A stretch of 64,000 nt of DNA from DASUPK01 sp963795665 (GTDB lineage: Bacteria > Actinomycetota > Thermoleophilia > Solirubrobacterales > 70-9), in contig CAWCIP010000005.1 of NCBI GenBank assembly GCA_963795665.1, forward strand, positions 124,001 through 188,000, read 5' to 3'. Positions 16,710-23,930 of the stretch are shown piece by piece. The notes beneath the pieces were generated by a model, which worked only from the letters and a program-made list of their open reading frames with translations, was not told the origin of the DNA and searched no databases. How positions within the stretch are numbered: the first letter of the stretch is position 1; each line of letters begins with the position of its first letter. The position numbers and the translations under genes were made by a program.

Positions 16710-19673
16710 GTGAGGAGAGTTAGGCCGGGAAGACTCGCGGGACTCGTCGCCCTGATCGTTGCGCTCGGGGCCACCGTCGCCTACGGCGTTACGCAGGATC
16801 CACTGGGTGTGATCGGGCCCTCGACGGGCATCCAGCCGTCTGGGCGCCACCTCGAGCCCGAGGGCCGGTTGACTCCACTCGGCAACCTGCCGACGGGTGG
16901 GGCCGTGACCACCAACGGGCGCTACCTCTGGGCTCTGTCCACGGGCCGGGGTCGCAACGACGTCCGCATCGTCCAGGTCGCGAAGACGCCGTGCCCCAAG
17001 CACAAGGGCAAGGGCAAGAAGCCAAGGCAAACGGCGGCCACAAAAACCGCCGCCGGATCAAGCCACGCGGCCGAGGCCAAGCAGACCGGCTCCAAGCGCT
17101 GCAACCGCCGCGCCGGGCGCAAGGTCGGCAGGCTGGTCCAGACGATCCCGTTCCCGGGTCTGAGCGGCGGGGTCGCGATGTCGCCGGACGGACACACCGC
17201 CTATGTCTCGGGTGTCGCGAACTCATCGCACGCAGCCGAGCAGACCGACCCCGGCGTCCCCGGGAGTGAGGGCGATGTGATCCACGTGCTCCACTACGAC
17301 CCGAAGACCGGGGCGGCAAGCAGGGCGGGGACCATCCCCGTCCCGCCACCAACCGACGCACCCGCCGTCCAGGATTTCCCTCCGGGCACGGTGGCTCACC
17401 GGTCGTGGCCGCGTGACATCGCGGTCAGCCCCGACGGGCGCACCCTGTTGGTCGCCCTCAACCTGGCGGACTCCGCGGCCGTGATCGACACGGCGAGCGG
17501 CAGCGTCCGGTACGTCAAGGTCGGCCATTACCCGTACGGGGCCGGGATCACGACCGATGGAAAGACGGGCCTGGTGACGAGCGAGACGGGCGGAACCGTC
17601 TCGGCGATCGATCTTGCGGCGGCCAAGGTGGTCAAGACGATCACGGTCGCGCCGCCGCTCTCGCATCCGGAGAGCATCGCCGTCGATCCGAAGTCCCACT
17701 TCGCCTTCGTCGGAAACGCGAACCAGGACACGATCACGGTGATCGACACCAACGCGATGGAGGTCGCGAGAACGCTCTCCGTCGAGCGCTCGCAGGGGAT
17801 CGGCACCTCACCGACCTACGTGAGCGTGACACCGGACGGCTGCGACCTGCTCTCGGCTGATTCGGGGGAGGACGCGGTGGCGATCTTCGCCCTCTCCAAG
17901 GGGAAGCGCTGCGGTCAGGGCGGGAAGCCGCCCGGCAAGAAGAAGAAGAAGAAGGGGAAGGGCGGCAAGAAGAGCGTCGGCGGCGCCGTGTCCGCCGCCA
18001 AGCACAAGGGGAAGGGCAAGTCGCGCCGGCGCAAGGCCAGGCCGTTCCAGCTGGTCGGCCGCATACCGACCGGGTCCTATCCGACGATGGCGGCGGCGAC
18101 GCCCAAACGCCGCCAGCTGGTCTGGGTATCCGCCAGGGGTCTCGGGGTCGGACCGAACCCCGGTGGCCCCAACCCGAACACCGGTGACGACAACTACCTA
18201 GATCAGTACCTGCCCTCGATCGTCGACGGCGCCTCGGGGGTCCTGAACTATCCGAGCGACAAGAAGATCCGCAAGCTGACGCCGATCAGCGACCGGCAGG
18301 TGGTGCCCGCCGATGCCCGCACAGCGCCGGCCGACACCCCGATCCGGGCGGATGGGCCGATCAAGCACGTCTTCTACATCGTGCGCGAGAACCGGACCTA
18401 CGACCAGGTTCTCGGCGACGACTCGCGGGGAGACGGCGACCCGGGGCTGACCCTCTTCGGCAACTCGATCACGCCGAACCTCCACGCGCTGGTCCAGCGG
18501 TTCCCGCTGCTCGACCACGTGTACGCGAACTCCGAGGCGTCGATCGACGGCCACTACTGGACAGCGGCGGGCGCCGTCTCCGACTACGTGACGAAGAACT
18601 GGCACCAGAACTACGCGGGCCGCAACCGGCCCTACGACTTCGGCGCCTACGAGGTGAGCGCGCCACCGAAGGGCTACATCTTCCAGCGGATGCTGCAGGA
18701 GGGCGTCTCCTTCTACAACTACGGCGAGGCTCTGGCCGGCATCTCGCCGTTCCCGGATAGGGACCGGTCCCCGGACCAGACCGCGGAGAACGCTCAGGTG
18801 TTCAGCATCACCAAGACCGACGTCCAGCTGAACGGCGGTTGCTACGACAGCGACGTTTCGATCTTCGACACGCCGGCGATCGGCCCGAAGGTCGGGAACG
18901 TCTACGACTCGAGCCTGCCGCCCGGCTCCCAGCCCGGAGACGCGTCCAGGTTCACCTGCTTCAACACGAGGTTCCAAGCCCAGTTGGCAGCCAACTCGGT
19001 CCCGACCTTCAACTACCTCTCGCTGCCGCTCGACCACACCGAGGGCCTTTCCCCCGGCAAGCGCACGCCGGATGCGGATATCGCAGACAACGACTGGGCC
19101 CTGGGCCAGATCGTCTCCGCGATCTCACACTCCTCGATCTGGAACAGCTCGCTGATCCTGGTGGTCGAGGATGACTCCCAGAACGGCGCCGACCACGTCG
19201 ACGCTCACCGCATTCCCGCTCTGGCGATCAGCCCCTACACCCAGCAGGGGGCGGTGGTCCACAACCGCTACGACCAGCTCTCGTTCCTGCGCACGCTCGA
19301 GATCATCTCGGGCCTCCGGTCCGTCAACCTCGGCGAGGCGCTCGCGGTCCCCCTCTACGACGCCCTCACGCCGAACCCCGGGAACTCGTCGCCCTACAAC
19401 GCGATCCTTCCGGGCGTCAATCTCACAGGCGTCAATCCGGCCACAGCCGCCAACATCGCCGCCGCGAAGGGCCAGCCGTTGAGCGCCACGGACCAGGTGC
19501 CGCAGACGGTGCTCGACGCGATGCTCTGGCACTACCGGCACGGACCCAGGTCTCAACCGCCCCCACCCGGACCCAACGCGTCCGCCGAGGACAGCAGGGG
19601 GCGAGACGAGGAGTCGGTCGATCCCAATGAGCTGGCGCGCGAGCTCCGCAGGCTCGCGAGGCGCGGCGGCTAG
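16710..19673 (+). CDS. secreted beta-propeller plus phosphoesterase fusion
   Basis: A large exported protein, 987 aa from the GTG at 16710; no good ribosome site is visible and the start is uncertain, but RPGRLAGLVALIVALGATVAYG is a signal or anchor segment. Residues 50-480 form YVTN-like propeller blades (SPDGHTAYVSG, SPDGRTLLVALN, VDPKSHFAFVGN, VTPDGCDLLSAD). Residues 550-900 match the phosphoesterase family that includes phospholipase C and acid phosphatases: IKHVFYIVRENRTYDQVLGD, GNSITPNLHAL, DGHYWTAAGAVSDYV and VVEDDSQNGADHVDAHR. Two Lys/Gly-rich inserts (near residues 95-150 and 408-445) interrupt the propeller. It probably acts outside the membrane on phospholipid or phosphate esters; the substrate is unknown. 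Confidence 0.82.
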   Translation: MRRVRPGRLAGLVALIVALGATVAYGVTQDPLGVIGPSTGIQPSGRHLEPEGRLTPLGNLPTGGAVTTNGRYLWALSTGRGRNDVRIVQVAKTPCPKHKGKGKKPRQTAATKTAAGSSHAAEAKQTGSKRCNRRAGRKVGRLVQTIPFPGLSGGVAMSPDGHTAYVSGVANSSHAAEQTDPGVPGSEGDVIHVLHYDPKTGAASRAGTIPVPPPTDAPAVQDFPPGTVAHRSWPRDIAVSPDGRTLLVALNLADSAAVIDTASGSVRYVKVGHYPYGAGITTDGKTGLVTSETGGTVSAIDLAAAKVVKTITVAPPLSHPESIAVDPKSHFAFVGNANQDTITVIDTNAMEVARTLSVERSQGIGTSPTYVSVTPDGCDLLSADSGEDAVAIFALSKGKRCGQGGKPPGKKKKKKGKGGKKSVGGAVSAAKHKGKGKSRRRKARPFQLVGRIPTGSYPTMAAATPKRRQLVWVSARGLGVGPNPGGPNPNTGDDNYLDQYLPSIVDGASGVLNYPSDKKIRKLTPISDRQVVPADARTAPADTPIRADGPIKHVFYIVRENRTYDQVLGDDSRGDGDPGLTLFGNSITPNLHALVQRFPLLDHVYANSEASIDGHYWTAAGAVSDYVTKNWHQNYAGRNRPYDFGAYEVSAPPKGYIFQRMLQEGVSFYNYGEALAGISPFPDRDRSPDQTAENAQVFSITKTDVQLNGGCYDSDVSIFDTPAIGPKVGNVYDSSLPPGSQPGDASRFTCFNTRFQAQLAANSVPTFNYLSLPLDHTEGLSPGKRTPDADIADNDWALGQIVSAISHSSIWNSSLILVVEDDSQNGADHVDAHRIPALAISPYTQQGAVVHNRYDQLSFLRTLEIISGLRSVNLGEALAVPLYDALTPNPGNSSPYNAILPGVNLTGVNPATAANIAAAKGQPLSATDQVPQTVLDAMLWHYRHGPRSQPPPPGPNASAEDSRGRDEESVDPNELARELRRLARRGG

Positions 19674-19689
19674 AACGCGAAGGCGCCGG

Positions 19690-19887
19690 CTAGGCGGCGT
19701 GCCGCGTTGACTCGACGATCACGATGACGTCGCCGACGGGGCCGAGCTCGGACCCCGCGAGGAACATCCGGCCGATGCCGCGTCGCTCGGACTCGGTCCG
19801 GGCGACGGCACAGGCGTCGTCGTGATCGAGACCGCTCGCCAGCACCCTCTCGCCATGCATGCGATCTAGAAAGAGAACGTCGTACAA
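19690..19887 (-). CDS. 65-aa small soluble protein, unrecognised
   Basis: A TTG start at 19887 is chosen because a perfect AGGAGG lies 7 bases upstream; an in-frame GTG at 19923 is the alternative. The protein begins (L/M)YDVLFLDRMHGERVL and continues with DDACAVARTESERRGIGRMFLAGSE, then an acidic strand ending IVIVESTRHAA. The pattern looks like a compact alpha/beta protein, and I think similar short actinobacterial proteins exist, but I cannot name a family. It converges on the phosphoesterase gene with a 16-base gap and lies opposite the promoter region of the B12 subunit. Confidence 0.55.
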   Translation of the reverse strand: MYDVLFLDRMHGERVLASGLDHDDACAVARTESERRGIGRMFLAGSELGPVGDVIVIVESTRHAA

Positions 19888-19955
19888 AGCTGCGCCTCCT
19901 GTTGAACCGATTCCCCTGTTCACTTCTCATTCTCGTATCGGAATACCGCGCTGGA

Positions 19956-19986
19956 AACCGTAGAAACTTCCTGTTCAACTACGGTT
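19956..19986. promoter_or_regulatory. inverted repeat upstream of the B12-binding subunit
   Basis: AACCGTAG and CTACGGTT are perfect 8-bp arms separated by 15 bases. The site lies in the locally AT-rich 131-bp gap between the small minus-strand gene and the B12 subunit. The gap is too short for a cobalamin riboswitch and lacks a B12 box. A protein operator or a small hairpin is possible. Confidence 0.4.
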
Positions 19987-20018
19987 AAGTCGCCATCGAA
20001 CGATCGGATCACTGAATA

Positions 20019-20447
20019 GTGCCGACCGACACCGTCAGAAAAATCAGAATCGTGGTCGCCAAGCCGGGGCTCGACGGTCACGACCGCGGGGCGAAGATCA
20101 TCGCCCGCGCGCTGCGTGACGCGGGCATGGAGGTGATCTACACGGGCCTGCACCAGACGCCCGAGCAGATCGCCGAGACGGCGATCCAGGAGGACGCCGA
20201 CGCGGTCGGCCTCTCGATCCTCTCCGGCGCGCACATGACCCTGGTGCCGCGCGTGGTCGAGCTCCTCTCCGCCCAGGGAGCTGACGACGTCGTGGTGACG
20301 GTGGGGGGGACGATCCCGGCCGACGACATCCCGGAGCTAAAGAAGCTCGGGGTCGCCGAGGTCTTTACTCCGGGCGCGCCGACCGATGAGATCGTCGAGT
20401 TCGTGCAGCGTGCTGTCGAAGGCCGAGAGGCCGCCTCCGCCTCCTAG
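20019..20447 (+). CDS. B12-binding small subunit of acyl-CoA mutase
   Basis: A 142-aa cobalamin-binding domain. The base-off/His-on motif is KPGLDGHDRGAK (D-x-H-x-x-G), followed by SILSGAHMTLVPR and the glycine-rich end of the Rossmann fold, VTVGGTIPADDIPELKKLGVAEVFTPG. IcmB-type small subunits are about this size. Its partner is the large subunit ending 4 kb upstream. Separate genes for the two parts are typical of isobutyryl-CoA mutase and of archaeal methylmalonyl-CoA mutase. The start is a GTG. Its stop is interlocked with that of the convergent lipoprotein gene in the tetramer CTAG. Confidence 0.92.
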   Translation: MPTDTVRKIRIVVAKPGLDGHDRGAKIIARALRDAGMEVIYTGLHQTPEQIAETAIQEDADAVGLSILSGAHMTLVPRVVELLSAQGADDVVVTVGGTIPADDIPELKKLGVAEVFTPGAPTDEIVEFVQRAVEGREAASAS

Positions 20448-20680
20448 TAGCCGTAACCGCCGCCGCCGCTGCCACCGCTCGAGCTGCTGGTGCCGCCCGC
20501 GGCGGTGCCGCCGGTCGTCGCGGCCGCACCACCCTGGGCGCTGCTTGCGTTGGTGGCTGCCGGCGTGCTGGGGCTCGCTGAGGTGCTCGAGCTGTCGTTG
20601 CTGCTTCCGCAGGCCGCGAGCCCGATGGCGAGCGCGCCTGCACAGGCCCCGGCGAGAATCAAACGATGTATGCGCTTCAA
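20444..20680 (-). CDS. small Ser/Gly-rich lipoprotein
   Basis: A 78-aa predicted lipoprotein. The TTG start has AAGGAG 5 to 6 bases upstream. The signal peptide ends in the lipobox LAAC, so C24 would be lipidated and the protein anchored on the outer face of the membrane. The rest is low-complexity Ser, Thr, Ala and Gly, ending GGGGYGY. No fold is predictable. It is divergent from the ECF sigma gene with a 17-bp palindrome between them, so the two may be co-regulated. Confidence 0.65.
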   Translation of the reverse strand: MKRIHRLILAGACAGALAIGLAACGSSNDSSSTSASPSTPAATNASSAQGGAAATTGGTAAGGTSSSSGGSGGGGYGY

Positions 20681-20750
20681 GAGTGCTCCTTTACCGTGGA
20701 GGAATCATCTTTGGTCCCCCCTCGCACGTATTACGCCGTGGACGGCAGCC

Positions 20751-20767
20751 GGGATTGCCTCAATCCC
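20751..20767. promoter_or_regulatory. palindrome between lipoprotein and ECF sigma genes
   Basis: GGGATTG and CAATCCC are perfect 7-bp arms around CCT. The site is 23 bases upstream of the sigma-factor start and 71 bases upstream of the lipoprotein start. It could be an operator or part of the divergent promoters. Confidence 0.4.
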
Positions 20768-20789
20768 AGGCGACGATTTCAACGTAGGA

Positions 20790-21347
20790 ATGGATGTGGA
20801 CCCCTCCGACGAGGCACTGCTCGCCGGCTTCGCGACCGGTGACCCGCGTACCGCGGCGGCGTTCGTCCGCCGCTTTCAGGGGCGCGTGTACGGCCTGGCG
20901 ATGACGATCGTTCGTCAGCCGCCGATCGCGGAGGAGGTCGCCCAGGAGACCTTCGCCCGGGTCTACCGGCACGCCGGCAACTACGACGCCCGCAAGGGCC
21001 GGGTCTCGACCTGGCTTCTCTCCATCGCCCGCAACCTCGCGATCGACGTGACCCGGATGAAGCGCCTCGACCCGGTCGATCCCGAGGTGATCGCGGCCGA
21101 GCTGTCGATCGAGAACCAGACCCCCGGGGCGGACGAGGCGGGCCTGCAGCCGGATGAGCGCGACCAGTTGCGCTCGGCGATCACCGAGCTTCCCGACGAC
21201 CAGCGCCGCGCTCTGGTCCTCTCCGCCTACATGGGGCGGACGGCGCGGGAGATCAGCGATCTCGACGACGTTCCGCTCGGCACGGTCAAGACCCGGATCC
21301 GGACTGCGATGCTCAAGCTCCGCGAGGAGCTGGAGGTCCCGGAGTGA
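20790..21347 (+). CDS. ECF RNA polymerase sigma factor
   Basis: A 185-aa group 4 sigma factor. Region 2 is FVRRFQGRVYGLAMTIVRQPPIAEEVAQETFARVYRH-like, including the -10-binding YDARKGRVSTWLLSIARNLAID. Region 4 is LPDDQRRALVLSAYMGRTAREISDLDDVPLGTVKTRIRTAMLKLR with the helix-turn-helix. The frame is open far upstream, but ATG 20790 (or GTG 20796, with TAGGA at better spacing) gives the usual N-terminus. The stop overlaps the start of the anti-sigma gene by one base. Its targets are not apparent; the upstream GGAAT at 20701 lacks a convincing CGTC partner. Confidence 0.92.
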   Translation: MDVDPSDEALLAGFATGDPRTAAAFVRRFQGRVYGLAMTIVRQPPIAEEVAQETFARVYRHAGNYDARKGRVSTWLLSIARNLAIDVTRMKRLDPVDPEVIAAELSIENQTPGADEAGLQPDERDQLRSAITELPDDQRRALVLSAYMGRTAREISDLDDVPLGTVKTRIRTAMLKLREELEVPE

Positions 21348-22015
21348 TGGATCCGCGCTGCCAGGAGACCCGCGAGCTGGCCGTCGAGCTTGCCCTCGGC
21401 ATCGTCGAGGGCGAGGAGCGCGGTCGCGCGCTCGAGCACCTGGCCAGGTGCCCGGACTGCCGCGCCGAGGTCGAGAAGTACTCCGAAGTCGCCGACGAGC
21501 TGCTGTTGCTCGCCCCGCACCGTGAGCCCCCGGTGGGGTTCGAGTCGCGGGTCCTCGACGAGGTCCTGCCGGCTCCCCAGCCCAAGCGCCGGCGCCGGCT
21601 GCGGCTCGTGCTCGCCCCCGCCGCCGCGGCGCTCGCCGCGGCAGCGATCGTGCTCGCGATCGTCGCTCCGGACCTGCGCCTCGCCTCGCACTACCAGCAC
21701 ACCCTCGACCAGGCGAACGGGAAGGAGTTCGAGTCCTATGCGCTCAGGGCGGCGGACACCCATGTCGGCACCGTCTTCAGCTACGAGGGTTCGCCCTCCT
21801 GGGTCCACATCGACGTCGATCAGGCGCATCGCGCCGGGGTGACCGGCGCGGAGCTGGTCACCGACGACGGCAGCCAGATCCCGCTGCCCTGGTTCCACCT
21901 GGACGCCTGGGGCGGCTCGGGGGGCTCGATCCCGGTCGACCCGAAACACGTCTCCGTCCTGCGCCTGTCCGGCGCCTCGGGCGGACAGCCCCTGGTCGCC
22001 AGGTTCGGCGACTAG
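21347..22015 (+). CDS. zinc-finger anti-sigma factor (ZAS type)
   Basis: A membrane-anchored anti-sigma factor that holds the preceding ECF sigma factor. The cytoplasmic N-terminus has the HxxxCxxC zinc motif (H31, C35, C38 in EHLARCPDCRAEVE). A transmembrane helix spans about residues 84-104 (LVLAPAAAALAAAAIVLAIVA), and an extracytoplasmic domain of 115 residues follows with anti-sigma-K-like features (YEGSPSWVHIDVD). The ATG at 21347 overlaps the sigma stop; a GTG one codon earlier is also possible. The zinc site suggests redox or thiol control, but that depends on the subgroup. Confidence 0.88.
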   Translation: MDPRCQETRELAVELALGIVEGEERGRALEHLARCPDCRAEVEKYSEVADELLLLAPHREPPVGFESRVLDEVLPAPQPKRRRRLRLVLAPAAAALAAAAIVLAIVAPDLRLASHYQHTLDQANGKEFESYALRAADTHVGTVFSYEGSPSWVHIDVDQAHRAGVTGAELVTDDGSQIPLPWFHLDAWGGSGGSIPVDPKHVSVLRLSGASGGQPLVARFGD

Positions 22016-22059
22016 CGCGTTCGGGTAGCCGGCCGTCTAGCATGGTCGGTCGATACCGA

Positions 22060-22098
22060 TTGACTGGTCAGTCAACCAGTCGGGGCAGCCGCTAATAT
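22060..22098 (+). promoter_or_regulatory. etfBA promoter region with TetR-like operator
   Basis: TTGACTG-GT-CAGTCAA (22060-22075) is a perfect palindrome, and a second one, GACTGGT-N6-ACCAGTC (22062-22081), overlaps it. A TAATAT at 22093-22098 is a good -10 box with the operator in the -35 region. TetR repressors of fatty-acid or branched-chain acyl-CoA catabolism bind sites of this form. The regulator is not encoded next to it. Confidence 0.55.
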
Positions 22099-22166
22099 CC
22101 CGCGCCGCCCGTTGAGCGATGGGGCTCCTCCCCCGGGAGCACCCGATTCAAGAGAGGACCCGAACT

Positions 22167-22955
22167 TTGAAGATCTGCGTGCTCGTCAAAGAGGTCCCGG
22201 ACGCCGCTGTAGACAAGCGGATCGACCCGGAGACCAAGCGCCTGGACCGCTCAGGCGAGAAGAACCTCAATCCCTTCGACACCCACGCCCTCGAGGCCGC
22301 GATGCAGGTCAAGGAGGGTGGGACCGACGTCGAGGAGATCGTCGCCGTGACCATGGGCCCCGAGAGCGCGGTGCGCGCCCTCCACAAGGCCGTCGCGCTC
22401 GGCGCCGATCGCTCCGTGCACCTCACCGATGACGCCCTGACCGGCTCGGACGTCTGCGCCACGGGCTACGCCCTGGCGAAGGTCCTGGAGTCCGAGAGCC
22501 CCGACCTCGTCCTCCTCGGCCAGCAGTCCGATGACGGCGAGTGCTACACGATCGGCGCGGTCGTGGCCGACCACCTGAAGATGCCGTCGCTGACCCAGGT
22601 GATCAAGATGGACGTTGCCGACGGCAAGCTCACCTGTGAGCGCCAGGCCGAATACGGCTATGACACCGTCGAGATCGAGACGCCGGCAGTGATCAGCGTC
22701 GGTGACGCGATCAACGAGCCGCGCTATCCCAGCCTGAAGGCGATCATGGGCGCGAAGAAGAAGCCGCTCGACACCAAGGCGATCGGCGACGTCGGCATCG
22801 AGGGCGAGCGGGTGGGCGAGGGTGGCTCGCGCACCGCAGTGCTCGAGCTGAAGCCGCCTCCCGAGAAGGAGGCCGGCGAGATCATCGAGGACGAGGACAC
22901 CAACGAGACGGTCGAGAAGATCGTCGCCTGGCTCGACGAAAGGAAGCTGATCTAG
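22167..22955 (+). CDS. etfB: electron transfer flavoprotein beta subunit
   Basis: A 262-aa EtfB/FixA protein that binds AMP and pairs with EtfA to shuttle electrons from acyl-CoA dehydrogenases. The TTG at 22167 is chosen because AGAGAGGA precedes it and the protein then begins with the family N-terminus LKICVLVKEVPDA. Further signatures are LNPFDTHALEAAMQVKE, VTMGPESAVRALHKAVALGADRSVHL and LVLLGQQSDDGE. The etfA start follows the stop codon without a gap. The gene lies behind the TetR-like operator. Confidence 0.95.
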   Translation: MKICVLVKEVPDAAVDKRIDPETKRLDRSGEKNLNPFDTHALEAAMQVKEGGTDVEEIVAVTMGPESAVRALHKAVALGADRSVHLTDDALTGSDVCATGYALAKVLESESPDLVLLGQQSDDGECYTIGAVVADHLKMPSLTQVIKMDVADGKLTCERQAEYGYDTVEIETPAVISVGDAINEPRYPSLKAIMGAKKKPLDTKAIGDVGIEGERVGEGGSRTAVLELKPPPEKEAGEIIEDEDTNETVEKIVAWLDERKLI

Positions 22956-23930
22956 ATGCCCGGGATTCTGGTCTACGCCCTGCACGACGACGAGGGCAAC
23001 TTCAACAAGAACTCCCTTGGCGCCCTCTCCGAGGCGGCGAAGCTCGCCGGCGAGCTCGGCACCGAGGCGGCCGCTGTGGTGGTCGGCGACGTCGCCGACG
23101 ACGCCGCGGCCGGCCTGGGCGCCTATGGCGTCACCAAGGTCTATCGCTGCAAGGAGGCCCCCGAGGGGCTCGCTCAGCCGATCGTCGACGTCATGGCGAA
23201 GGTCATGACCGACAACGACTTCTCCTACGCGCTCTTCGGCGGTGGCCTGCTCGGTTTTGAGATCGGAGCCGGACTGACCGCGCGCCTGAATGCCGGCGTG
23301 ACGATGGAGGTGACGGCGGTGAACGTCGCCGACGGCAAGCTCGTCGCCGAGCGGCCGATCCTCCAGGACTCGCAGATCGCCGACGTCGGCTATGTCGAGG
23401 AGCCCGGGATCATCATCGGGCGCCTCAACGCCTTCGACGAGAACGAGAGCGGCGGCACCGCGGAGGTCGAGGATGTCGCGGTCGAGCTGTCCGAGTGGTC
23501 GACGAAGGCGAAGATGGTGACCCGCGGCGAGCAGCGCGGCGAGGACGTCGACATCGAGGGTGCCGACATCCTGGTCGGCGGTGGCCGTGGTCTCGGCAAG
23601 GCCGAGAACTTCGAGCTCGCCGAGGGGCTGGCCAAGTCGATGGGCGGCGCCGTGGCGGCGACCCGAGCGGTCGTCGACGCGGGCTGGTACCCGTACGCCG
23701 CTCAGATCGGGCAGACCGGCAAGACGGTCGCGCCGAACCTGTACCTGGCGCTCGGGATCTCCGGCGCCATCCAGCACAAGGTCGGCATGCAGAACTCCGA
23801 GAACATCCTGGCCATCAACAAGGACCAGAACGCTCCGATCTTCGAGTTCTGCGACCTCGGCGTGGTGGGCGACCTGCACAAGATCGTCCCCAAGCTGACC
23901 GAGGCGATCAAGGCCAAGAAGGGGTCGTAG
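22956..23930 (+). CDS. etfA: electron transfer flavoprotein alpha subunit
   Basis: A 324-aa FAD-binding EtfA/FixB. The C-terminal FAD domain carries VGGGRGLGKAENF, the GWYPYAAQIGQTGKTVAPNLY region and the signature ALGISGAIQHKVGMQNSE followed by INKDQNAPIFEF. It begins directly after etfB and its stop overlaps the GTG start of the ETF-quinone oxidoreductase by one base, so three genes form one operon. The complex accepts electrons from acyl-CoA dehydrogenases such as the one at 5789-6934. Confidence 0.96.
   Translation: MPGILVYALHDDEGNFNKNSLGALSEAAKLAGELGTEAAAVVVGDVADDAAAGLGAYGVTKVYRCKEAPEGLAQPIVDVMAKVMTDNDFSYALFGGGLLGFEIGAGLTARLNAGVTMEVTAVNVADGKLVAERPILQDSQIADVGYVEEPGIIIGRLNAFDENESGGTAEVEDVAVELSEWSTKAKMVTRGEQRGEDVDIEGADILVGGGRGLGKAENFELAEGLAKSMGGAVAATRAVVDAGWYPYAAQIGQTGKTVAPNLYLALGISGAIQHKVGMQNSENILAINKDQNAPIFEFCDLGVVGDLHKIVPKLTEAIKAKKGS

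Noticed and set aside
19888..20018. Possible cobalamin riboswitch before the B12-binding subunit
   Set aside because: The gap is 131 bp with no B12 box or multi-stem core; only one short inverted repeat is present.
20701..20725. GGAAT as an ECF promoter for the sigma gene at 20790
   Set aside because: The sequence 16 bases later is TCGC, not CGTC, so autoregulation is not supported as it is for the other ECF operon.
23495..23929. N-terminal extension of the ETF-QO frame by 145 codons
   Set aside because: It lies within etfA in another frame; the GTG overlapping the etfA stop gives the normal N-terminus.
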